Origin: Clostridia bacterium
Lineage (GTDB): Bacteria; Bacillota_A; Clostridia; Christensenellales; Aristaeellaceae
Assembly: GCA_017509065.1 (NCBI GenBank)
Contig: JAFWQM010000011.1
Location: 1 to 9,649 of the forward strand
Direction of reading: 5' to 3'
DNA: 9,649 nucleotides
Part shown: piece after piece, positions 1-5,719 of the stretch
How the letters are laid out: every line of letters starts with the position of its first letter
Position numbering within the stretch: the first letter of the stretch is position 1
Program-made: the position numbers and the translations under genes
Notes under the pieces: generated by a model
Told to the model about the DNA's origin: nothing
Seen by the model: only the letters and a program-made list of their open reading frames with translations
Databases searched by the model: none

Positions 1-50
1 CCGTTTGGCCCGAAAATGCTCATATTACGGCCAGAAATTGATATAGGAAA

Positions 51-88
51 CAACCTTCGGTTGCTCCTCGGCGACGCACATGTCGCCG
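51..88. repeat. Two adjacent small hairpins
   Basis: Two perfect inverted repeats lie side by side. One has a 5-bp stem at 51-55/59-63 with a 3-base loop. The other has a 7-bp stem at 69-75/82-88 with a 6-base loop (CGGCGAC pairing with GTCGCCG). Neither is followed by a T-run on either strand, so they are not classical terminators. With the two terminators just to the right they form a hairpin-dense, gene-free block. This could be a copy of a short interspersed repeat or the structured tail of a transcript that ends outside the window. The pairing is directly visible; the role is unknown. Confidence 0.45.
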
Positions 89-97
89 CCTGCGGAT

Positions 98-128
98 TAA
101 AAATCGAAGGGCCTGCGGGCCCTTCGAT
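98..128 (-). terminator. Rho-independent terminator, minus strand
   Basis: A perfect 11-bp GC-rich stem at 103-113/118-128 (ATCGAAGGGCC pairing with GGCCCTTCGAT) encloses a 4-base loop. Read on the minus strand it is followed at once by a T-rich run, from the A-run at 98-103 on the plus strand. This is the classic intrinsic terminator layout. It lies about 135 bases beyond the stop codon of the minus-strand gene ending at 264 and is the first good terminator met by transcripts of the three-gene exported-protein operon. Confidence 0.8.
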
Positions 129-154
129 GCATCCCGAGGTTCGTCGACGATCTG

Positions 155-189
155 AGGACTGCCTCACTAAGAAAGAGGCAGTCCTTTTT
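155..189 (+). terminator. Rho-independent terminator, plus strand
   Basis: A perfect 11-bp stem at 155-165/175-185 (AGGACTGCCTC pairing with GAGGCAGTCCT) has a 9-base loop and continues straight into TTTTT at 185-189. The T-run is on the plus strand only, so it ends transcription coming from the left, outside the window. No plus-strand gene is visible in bases 1-154, so the gene it serves must end before the window starts, or the unit between is a non-coding transcript. Confidence 0.8.
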
Positions 190-245
190 GGGAATAGAAA
201 GAGTCGGCTTCTATGCAGAAGTGCAAAGATACTGTACTGTCATCA

Positions 246-257
246 GCTAAGCTTAGC
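246..257. repeat. Perfect 12-bp palindrome
   Basis: GCTAAGCTTAGC is its own reverse complement. It lies 6 bases beyond the stop codon of the minus-strand gene that ends at 264. It has no spacer loop and no T-run, so it is a poor terminator. It could bind a dimeric protein or be chance. Confidence 0.25.
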
Positions 258-263
258 CCAGCC

Positions 264-809
264 TTACACGCCCACAAAATCCATATCGCTGAGGAACTTC
301 ACGGCAATCTGGATTTCCGCTTCCGTAATGGGTTCGCCCGCGTTCGCATGAATCAGAACCAGTTCCACTTCGTAGCCCTTGTAGATGGTGTAGAAGTCCA
401 GATAGTCCACGCCGTCGGAGACTTCCTTGACCACCATCAGCCGCGTGCCATACGCGGTTTCCATATAGGTGATTTCCACGTCGTCTTCAACCCGGAAGCT
501 GTCTTCGATGCTTTTGACGCTTTCTTCGTCCAGGTCGTTGATCCGCTCCACGTCGGAGTACAGTTCATTGTAAGCGACGGAAATCATCAGGGTGGGCTTG
601 GCTTCGTCCTCGGGATTCACCGAGGCAATGCAGAAGTGCGTTTCACTGAAAAGCACCTCCAGGCTGTAGCCCTCCGGCAGCGCGCACTTGAGTTCAAAAG
701 CGCCGTTCACGTTCACAACGCCCAGGGAAGCCTTTTCCGTTTCAGCCAAAGCCGCGCAGCCCAACAGCATGGAAACGCAGAGCAGGACCGCAAGAAATTT
801 CTTCATCAT
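264..809 (-). CDS. Small exported protein, possible lipoprotein, function unknown
   Basis: This gene encodes 181 aa. The N-terminus is a bacterial export signal: two lysines at 3-4, a hydrophobic stretch at about 5-17, then L15-L16-G17-C18, which fits a lipobox. A signal-peptidase-I site after A-L-A (residue 22) is also possible, as in the neighbouring exported proteins, so lipid attachment is not certain. The mature part is acidic, with no cysteines forming a motif and no membrane segment; I recognise no family. The first of two adjacent ATG codons is preferred because AAAGGAG (plus-strand 820-826) lies 10 bases before it. It is the third and last gene of a minus-strand operon, 43 bases after the SH3-domain gene, with a terminator further on at 98-128. 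The gene call is firm; the function is unknown. Confidence 0.85.
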   Translation of the reverse strand: MMKKFLAVLLCVSMLLGCAALAETEKASLGVVNVNGAFELKCALPEGYSLEVLFSETHFCIASVNPEDEAKPTLMISVAYNELYSDVERINDLDEESVKSIEDSFRVEDDVEITYMETAYGTRLMVVKEVSDGVDYLDFYTIYKGYEVELVLIHANAGEPITEAEIQIAVKFLSDMDFVGV

Positions 810-852
810 TTTTCAAAGACTCCTTTCACGATTGGGTTTGCAGTGGATTCTC

Positions 853-1470
853 TTATTTCCGGATGACGTATTTGTTGCTGATGAAGCCGATCATGCCGGT
901 TTCGGGGTCCTGCACCTGATACCAGTTTTTCATTTCAACCAGCACGGTCAGTTCCTTGCCCTGGGGGCAGGTGGCAATGCGTTCCGCTTCTGTGGTGGGA
1001 GCCCAGCGCAGGTTCACCCAGCCGGAAGCGCGGGAGGGACGGGCCACCACAGTGTAGGGAGATACCTTCTTGGCGGTGGTAAATTCCTTGTTCATATCGG
1101 AAAGCACCTTCGCCGCGTCGGTGGACGCGGAAGGCGCGGCGGTGGGATTGGGGCCTGATGTAGGCTTGGGGCCGGGCTTGTAATTCACCAGGAACCGGCT
1201 CTGCACATAATAGTTGTGGAACTCGCCGTTATTGTCCTGCCACCAGACGGTGGACCAGCCGTTGGCGCTGGTGGCGGTCACGGTCACCGGTTCGCCGTAT
1301 TTGGCCTGGGCGACGATGTTGTCGGCCACCTCGGGCGTGCGGCGCACGTTCAGGGTCTTTCCGTTTTCGGTGTACACATACATCGTGCGTTCACTGTAAG
1401 CAAACGCGGCGGAGATGAGCGCCGCCAGCAGGATAGCGGCCAACGCCAGGGAAAGCAGTTTTTTCGTCAT
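853..1470 (-). CDS. Secreted protein with two bacterial SH3 domains
   Basis: This gene encodes 205 aa. A signal peptide covers residues 1-24 and ends A-F-A, giving an exported protein. Two bacterial SH3-like (SH3b) domains follow. The first is at about 30-94, with the typical T-L-N-V-R-R-T-P start at 39-46 and G-W at 70-71. The second is at about 138-203, with V-N-L-R-W-A-P at 152-158 and a final G-F-I-S-N-K-Y-V. They are joined by a proline/threonine/serine-rich linker at about 98-117, typical of extracytoplasmic Gram-positive proteins. SH3b domains usually bind peptidoglycan or other wall polymers. There is no catalytic domain, so it is a binding or scaffold protein rather than a hydrolase. 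A strong AAAAGGAGG (1478-1486) lies 7 bases before the ATG. It is the middle gene of the operon, 60 bases after the 298 aa protein gene. Confidence 0.88.
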   Translation of the reverse strand: MTKKLLSLALAAILLAALISAAFAYSERTMYVYTENGKTLNVRRTPEVADNIVAQAKYGEPVTVTATSANGWSTVWWQDNNGEFHNYYVQSRFLVNYKPGPKPTSGPNPTAAPSASTDAAKVLSDMNKEFTTAKKVSPYTVVARPSRASGWVNLRWAPTTEAERIATCPQGKELTVLVEMKNWYQVQDPETGMIGFISNKYVIRK

Positions 1471-1530
1471 ACGATTTCCTCCTTTTATTCATTGAGATCA
1501 CAGGGGCTTCGATTCGATACCATCAACAGC

Positions 1531-2427
1531 TTATTCGGCGGGGTTTACCATCGGGGCCAGACCTTCCGCACCGTAGGTCTTATACAGCAGCACGTACATA
1601 TCAATCATGTCCGCATAGTTCGGGTATTTTTCCTTCAGCGCGCCCGCGAAGCCTTCCAGGTCGATCTCTTCGCCTGCCTGGGCCTTTTCAACCAGCTGCG
1701 CCACCTCTGTCAGGATCTCTCCCATTTCCGCAAAAGGATCTTCCGGTTCTTCCACTGTGCCGTCGGTGTGGAAACGCTTTGCAAATCCCCATTCCGTGAT
1801 ACCGGCCAGCGTCATGCTTTTTACCACCAGGTCGCCTTCTTCTCCGTTCTCCTGGGCTTCAATATAATGGTCAAAGTCCGTATCCACCTCACAGAAGTAG
1901 TCAAAGACGCCATAACGCAGCGAATAGACGATGATCATCTCATCTTCTCCTTCACCGGGTTCCGTGCCGTTGCTCCCGATTTCAAAGCCTTCTTCGGTCA
2001 GCTGCGCCAGGGTTTTCCCAGCTTTGGCCGCCATCTCTTCGTCCGTCAGCGGCACAGCCGTGAACTCTTCGCTGTAGGCGATGGGCAGCGTTTTCACGTA
2101 CTCGTCGGCGGCATTCATCGCCGCTTCCAGTTTTTCAAAGAAATCATCCGCTTCAAAGTCCAGGTTGTTGCTCGCTTCCTGCAGTTCCATCATGGTTTCA
2201 TCGTAGTATGCCACACTGCGGTAGTATTTTCCATCCTTTCTCGTGACCACAGCATAATAGTAACCCTCATCGCTTCCCTCGCCGCCCGCAATGACACGGC
2301 CTTCAGCATCGTCTTCCAACGCCTCGCCAACCGTCGCGTACAGGGGCGCAAGCTGTCCTTCCGCTAGCGCGCCCAGCACCGTGCACATCATGACCATCGC
2401 CACAACCAACGAAATCATCTTTTTCAT
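1531..2427 (-). CDS. Secreted acidic protein, function unknown
   Basis: This gene encodes 298 aa. A signal peptide covers residues 1-22 (M-K-K start, hydrophobic core, A-L-A then E-G), so the product is exported. The mature protein is rich in glutamate and aspartate, has several tyrosines, and ends in a short helix-like segment around Y-P-N-Y-A-D-M-I-D-M-Y. I recognise no domain, catalytic motif or membrane anchor. AAAGGAG (near 2435-2441) lies about 7 bases before the ATG, which fixes the start. It is the first gene of the minus-strand operon and faces the two-component system across a 247-base divergent region, which makes it a possible target of that system by position only. Confidence 0.85.
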   Translation of the reverse strand: MKKMISLVVAMVMMCTVLGALAEGQLAPLYATVGEALEDDAEGRVIAGGEGSDEGYYYAVVTRKDGKYYRSVAYYDETMMELQEASNNLDFEADDFFEKLEAAMNAADEYVKTLPIAYSEEFTAVPLTDEEMAAKAGKTLAQLTEEGFEIGSNGTEPGEGEDEMIIVYSLRYGVFDYFCEVDTDFDHYIEAQENGEEGDLVVKSMTLAGITEWGFAKRFHTDGTVEEPEDPFAEMGEILTEVAQLVEKAQAGEEIDLEGFAGALKEKYPNYADMIDMYVLLYKTYGAEGLAPMVNPAE

Positions 2428-2674
2428 ACGCTCTCTCCTTTTCTGGTTGTTTGTTTCTGTCTATATCCTCCGTTGTTTTTTTCCAATGAATATTCTTGTC
2501 CAAATAAATATTACTAAATAATCCGCGCAAAAACGTCGCAAAATGGGATACATTTCCGCGAAAACAAAAAAATTTACATTTCAAATCAGCAGGAACCTTC
2601 TTCAAAGTCATGCGCTGATATGATAAAATAGCATGGAAAGCCAAAATGCTTTGAAGTGTAAAAGGTGAAGGAAA
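2428..2674. other. Divergent intergenic region
   Basis: This 247-base AT-rich region separates the leftward exported-protein operon from the rightward two-component operon, so it must hold a promoter for each direction. A plausible plus-strand promoter is listed separately. On the minus strand several AT-rich stretches between 2475 and 2525 could serve as a -10, but none pairs with a convincing -35 at the right distance. I saw no clear direct repeat that would mark a regulator site. No ORF with a ribosome binding site was found here. Confidence 0.6.
2601..2629 (+). promoter_or_regulatory. Possible sigma-70-type promoter for the two-component operon
   Basis: TTCAAA at 2601-2606 and TAAAAT at 2624-2629 are separated by 17 bases, the preferred spacing. 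Predicted transcription would start near 2636, leaving about 40 bases of leader before the kinase ATG. An overlapping alternative -10, TATGAT at 2618-2623, is also possible. The match is fair, not strong. Confidence 0.4.
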
Positions 2675-4072
2675 ATGCGGACGAAAGAAAAGGTGTTCTT
2701 CTCACGGCTGATGAAACTATCAGCCGTGTGTTTCGCTGCCCTGGCCGCGTCGCCTGTGACCTTTGCCCGCGCTGAATCAGCCTCCCCGGTGCATGCCTTT
2801 ATCGAAAGCCACTATCCTGAAACGCTGGGGATCATTCCCGTCCTGGTATTGCTGATGCTGCTGGCGTTTATCGTTCAGATCGATCACTATATCCGCAACA
2901 ACCTGAAAAAGACCATGCGCGTAATTATCGCAGTCGTTTTCAGTCTGGTGGTGCAGAACTATGTGGACTACCGCGTGACGATCGACGAACCTCAATGGCT
3001 GCTGCGGACGCTGGCGTCCATCTACGGTTACTCCGTTCGTCCGGTGATTCTGCTGTTGTTTCTGCAGATCATTGCGCCGCGGAAGCGCTTCCATTGGGGA
3101 TGGGCCTTAGCGGGCGTGAATACCGCGATTCAGGTTACGGCCCTGTTCGCTCCTATCAGTTTCTGGATCGATGCGAAAAACCATTTTCAAAGAGGCCCGC
3201 TTGGCAAAGTATGTCTGTATGTCAGCGCGATTTTACTGCTGTACTGGTTTGTCATGACGATTCGAATGATTGAACCGCACAAACGCAAGGAAACTTGGGT
3301 GCCTGTCATTGTGGCTGCGCTGATCGCGGGATCGGTGGTGATGGACTACAACGTTGGCAATATCCCCCAGCCCATTTCCTATTTGACCATCGCGGTGACT
3401 ATCAGCTGTATGGCCTATTACATTTGGCTGCATCTGCAGTTTGTACGGGAACACGAAGAAGCGCTGAAGGCAGGCCAGCGGGTTCAGCTGACAATCAGCC
3501 AGATCAAGCCGCACTTTCTCTATAACACGCTCAACTCCATCTCCGCCCTGTGCGATGAAGACCCGCGCCAAGTCAAGCCCGCCATTGAAAAGTTTGCCCA
3601 CTACCTGCGCGGCAACATGGCCTCCATCGACCAAAAAGGCCCCATTCCGTTTACACAGGAACTGGATCATACAAGGAGCTACCTGGATATCGAGCAAATG
3701 CGCTTTGAGGACGCTTTGCAGGTATGTTATGATATTCAATGCACCGATTTTAATATTCCGGCGCTGACCCTGGAGCCGCTGGTGGAAAACGCGGTGCGCC
3801 ACGGTGTGCGCAAAAACAAGGACGGCAGGGGAACAGTGACTATTTTCACGCGGGATAAGGACGATTGCGTTCAGGTCATTGTCAAGGACGATGGTCCCGG
3901 CTTCGATCCGGAACAAATTTCAGAAGACGGCAAGCCGCACGTGGGGATCGCGAACGTGCGGGAACGCGTGACAAATTTGTGCGGCGGCACGCTGGAAATT
4001 CAGACCGAACCGGGCAAGGGAACAATGGCGATCCTCACGCTGCCGAAAAAACAGGAGGCGCCGAAATGCTGA
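2675..4072 (+). CDS. Membrane sensor histidine kinase, LytS/YpdA-like (His_kinase family)
   Basis: This gene encodes 465 aa. The N-terminal half is membrane-embedded: a signal-peptide-like hydrophobic stretch at about 13-31, then seven predicted segments at about 51-69, 81-97, 118-133, 142-164, 177-198, 208-224 and 234-255. The cytoplasmic part has the LytS-type phospho-acceptor motif Q-I-K-P-H-F-L-Y-N-T-L-N with H280, then an ATPase domain with the N-box around E371-N372 and H376, the D-D-G-P-G box at 405-409 and a glycine box starting at G424. All key catalytic residues are present. The protein should autophosphorylate and pass phosphate to the regulator encoded next, whose gene overlaps it by 7 bases. 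There is no extracellular ligand domain, so the signal is probably sensed by or within the membrane segments. AAGGTGAAGG precedes the ATG by a normal distance. Confidence 0.92.
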   Translation: MRTKEKVFFSRLMKLSAVCFAALAASPVTFARAESASPVHAFIESHYPETLGIIPVLVLLMLLAFIVQIDHYIRNNLKKTMRVIIAVVFSLVVQNYVDYRVTIDEPQWLLRTLASIYGYSVRPVILLLFLQIIAPRKRFHWGWALAGVNTAIQVTALFAPISFWIDAKNHFQRGPLGKVCLYVSAILLLYWFVMTIRMIEPHKRKETWVPVIVAALIAGSVVMDYNVGNIPQPISYLTIAVTISCMAYYIWLHLQFVREHEEALKAGQRVQLTISQIKPHFLYNTLNSISALCDEDPRQVKPAIEKFAHYLRGNMASIDQKGPIPFTQELDHTRSYLDIEQMRFEDALQVCYDIQCTDFNIPALTLEPLVENAVRHGVRKNKDGRGTVTIFTRDKDDCVQVIVKDDGPGFDPEQISEDGKPHVGIANVRERVTNLCGGTLEIQTEPGKGTMAILTLPKKQEAPKC

Positions 4073-4866
4073 TTTTTGCCATTGACGATGAACCCAAATC
4101 TCTGCGGATGCTCCATAAGGCCATCGCTGAGGCCGCGCCGGAAGCGGATATTCGGGATTTTCCGCTGGGTACGGCGGCGATTGAAGCGATCATGGCGCAG
4201 GGACTGCGCCCGGACATCGTGTTTACCGACATCCAGATGCCGGAATTGGATGGGCTAAAGCTGGCTGTGCGGCTCAAGCAGGCTTCGCCTTTTTCCAAGA
4301 TCGTGTTCGTGACCGGCTATTCCGAATATACGCTGGAAGCGTTTCGGCTGCATGCAAGCGGGTATGTGTTAAAACCCCTGGAGGAGGGCAGGATCAAAGA
4401 AGAAATGGCGCATGCCTGTCCGCCTATTGAGCCAGCACAAGACAAGCTGTATATTCAATGCTTCGGGCAGTTTGAGGTGTATTGGCAGCATAAACCCGTG
4501 ATGTTCGGGCGCAGGCAGACCAAGGAGTTGCTGGCCTTCCTGGTGGATCGGGAAGGCGCGTCCTGCACGGCGGAAGAAATCGCTGGCGCGCTTTGGGAAG
4601 GCGAAACGGATATGCGCGCTCTGAAGCACCGCATCCGGGATCTGATCAGCGATATGAAGAAGACGCTGGAGCTGATCGGCATGGGAAACATCCTCCTGCG
4701 CCGCAGCGGTCAGCTTGCAATTCAGCGCGACATGGTGGACTGCGATTATTACCGTATGCTGGACGGGGATATGCGGGCCGCAAACGCTTATCACGGCGCG
4801 TATATGAGCCAGTACAGCTGGGCGGAAATCACAACAGGCAGGCTGTTTTTCCACGGCAGACCGTAA
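4066..4866 (+). CDS. Response regulator with SARP/OmpR-like DNA-binding domain
   Basis: This gene encodes 266 aa. The receiver domain at about 1-115 has the acidic pair D7-D8, the phospho-acceptor D55 in F-T-D-I-Q-M-P, T83, and K103 in K-P, so it should be functional. The C-terminal half, from about residue 128, begins L-Y-I-Q-C-F-G-Q-F-E-V and has a K-E-L-L-A-F-L-V-D-R-E-G-A helix followed by E-E-I-A-G-A-L-W-E. This matches the winged-helix domain of SARP-type regulators. After it comes a short tail that resembles the start of a bacterial transcriptional activation domain. It does not have the LytTR domain usually partnered with LytS kinases. The frame is open well upstream, but the ATG at 4066 is chosen because AGGAGG (4053-4058) lies 7 bases before it and the protein starts directly at the receiver fold. 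The start overlaps the kinase stop (ATGCTGA), implying translational coupling. Confidence 0.9.
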   Translation: MLIFAIDDEPKSLRMLHKAIAEAAPEADIRDFPLGTAAIEAIMAQGLRPDIVFTDIQMPELDGLKLAVRLKQASPFSKIVFVTGYSEYTLEAFRLHASGYVLKPLEEGRIKEEMAHACPPIEPAQDKLYIQCFGQFEVYWQHKPVMFGRRQTKELLAFLVDREGASCTAEEIAGALWEGETDMRALKHRIRDLISDMKKTLELIGMGNILLRRSGQLAIQRDMVDCDYYRMLDGDMRAANAYHGAYMSQYSWAEITTGRLFFHGRP

Positions 4867-4873
4867 ACAGCAA

Positions 4874-4907
4874 ACGAAAAACCAAACTCGCTTTTCGTGA
4901 CGTTTTT
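4874..4907 (+). terminator. Weak possible terminator after the two-component operon
   Basis: A 7-bp AT-rich stem (ACGAAAA at 4874-4880 pairing with TTTTCGT at 4892-4898) is followed four bases later by TTTTT at 4903-4907. The stem is weak and the T-run is not directly attached, so efficient termination is doubtful. Its place right after the regulator stop is the main argument. Confidence 0.25.
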
Positions 4908-4948
4908 GAGCGGGGTATTTGGTATATAAATATAGAGGAGAACGGTGC

Positions 4949-5142
4949 CTGATCGAAAACAGTGTCGGGGAAGATGAACTGAACACATTCATGAAACCCT
5001 GGATCAGGTTTTTCCCGAGTTCATGGAAAACGCCATTCAGTGGATGACCGAAACCTACGGTTCGCCCCTGGGCTATATCACCCAGGCGTTAGGCGCGACG
5101 GAAGCGGAGATTCAAGCGTTTCGGGAAAGGTTTCTGGAATAA
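4949..5142 (+). pseudogene. Tail of a tyrosine-protein-phosphatase-like gene, frameshifted
   Basis: From 4999 the frame reads L-D-Q-V-F-P-E-F-M-E-N-A-I-Q-W-M-T-E-T-Y-G-S and continues P-L-G-Y-I-T-Q-A-L-G to a TAA at 5140-5142. The E-x-Y-G-S...Y...LG...R...L pattern is that of the C-terminal helices of bacterial tyrosine/dual-specificity phosphatases of the PtpB/LipA kind, recalled from memory. The likely upstream part (L-I-E-N-S-V-G-E-D-E-L-N-T-F-M-K, from 4949) lies in a different frame and meets it in the AAACCC stretch near 4994-4999, consistent with a one-base shift. The catalytic C-x5-R loop and the rest of the protein are absent. It follows the response regulator by about 80 bases with a GAGGAG at 4935-4940. 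It is best read as a remnant; the exact left edge is uncertain. Confidence 0.55.
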
Positions 5143-5187
5143 ACCTTCCTGATCCCCACCAGCCGGAAAACCATGATGGATTGTTGA

Positions 5188-5547
5188 ATAAAGAGTATGA
5201 TCCGGGAGATGACCCTTGCCCGGAAGCACGAATATATGCGGAAAGCCGTGCTGGACGGGATCGGGCAAAACACCTATGAGGTCAGTTATACAGGCCGTGT
5301 GCCTTGGAGCGGTCTGGATCGGTACATTGAGAATATGGTTCCTTATCTTGATATGACGCTGAGCGGCGGGATCTCTGTAGAGATATTCTCTGTTGGTGAA
5401 GTTTTCAGCGTCAATATCATGCAGCGCAATAACGACAGCCGATACGCGGACGCTTTCTCTAAATTGCTCCGGAAAAATAAGATTCAGTATTCAGCGGAAA
5501 AACCGGAGCGCTTCTGCCTGTGCGGTTTTCAGCTTCCGGATTCATAA
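5188..5547 (+). pseudogene. C-terminal fragment of an acyltransferase/condensation-fold protein
   Basis: The frame is open from just after a TGA at 5185-5187. With the ATG at 5197 it gives 116 aa. The core reads T-Y-E-V-S-Y-T-G-R-V-P, then a long segment ending S-V-G-E-V-F-S-V-N-I-M-Q, then a final stretch of helix and strand. This resembles the last third of alcohol-acetyltransferase or condensation-domain-like proteins, where a V-S-Y-x-G-R-V strand and a final F-S-V-N-I strand belong to the C-terminal half of the fold; this is from memory of the family. Such proteins are usually 400 aa or more and carry an H-H-x3-D active site, which is missing here. No good ribosome binding site precedes the ATG. 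It is therefore probably a 5'-truncated remnant rather than a working gene. Its stop overlaps the next ORF (TAATG). Confidence 0.55.
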
Positions 5548-5714
5548 TGCAAAGAAAGATGTTGAAAAAGCACATCAGGAATCGTACGGGAAAAGTGACT
5601 GTTGCCGAATGCTCGGTAGAGATGGGAGAATCAATCCGCTTGATTGCAAAGGAGGATGGACGGATTGTCAGTCCCACCGATGCAGATCACCCAAAGCTGC
5701 TGAATGGAGTATAA
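5547..5714 (+). CDS. Small ORF, 55 aa, unknown
   Basis: The ATG overlaps the stop codon of the preceding fragment (TAATG), the arrangement used for coupled translation. The product is basic at the start (M-Q-R-K-M-L-K-K-H) and has a segment G-K-V-T-V-A-E-C-S-V-E-M-G-E-S-I-R-L-I-A that looks like short beta strands. No family is recognised, and there is no signal peptide or membrane segment. An in-frame ATG exists further up at 5520 but lies inside the preceding gene. It ends 5 bases before the glycosyltransferase ATG. It may be a real small gene left over from the acyltransferase operon, or chance. Confidence 0.35.
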   Translation: MQRKMLKKHIRNRTGKVTVAECSVEMGESIRLIAKEDGRIVSPTDADHPKLLNGV

Positions 5715-5719
5715 GAAAC

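Noticed and set aside
213..866. Long plus-strand ORF of 217 codons opposite the small exported-protein gene
   Set aside because: It is antisense to a minus-strand gene with a clear signal peptide and ribosome binding site, and its own translation shows no domain or signal.
1216..2367. Plus-strand ORF of 383 codons
   Set aside because: It lies opposite the SH3-protein and 298 aa exported-protein genes, is rich in H/R/F as expected of an antisense shadow, and has no ribosome binding site.
2475..2525. Minus-strand promoter for the exported-protein operon
   Set aside because: Several AT-rich -10-like words exist, but none pairs with a good -35 at 16-18 bases, so no single site could be chosen.
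3233..3916. Minus-strand ORF of 227 codons inside the kinase
   Set aside because: It is antisense to a kinase with all catalytic motifs intact; it is a shadow of codon bias.
3865..4065. In-frame extension upstream of the response regulator
   Set aside because: It overlaps the kinase ATPase domain in another frame. The receiver fold begins directly at the ATG at 4066, which has AGGAGG in front.
5393..5719. In-frame extension upstream of the glycosyltransferase
   Set aside because: It overlaps the acyltransferase fragment and the small ORF in other frames and contains no recognisable sequence. Starts at 5720 or 5735 have ribosome binding sites.
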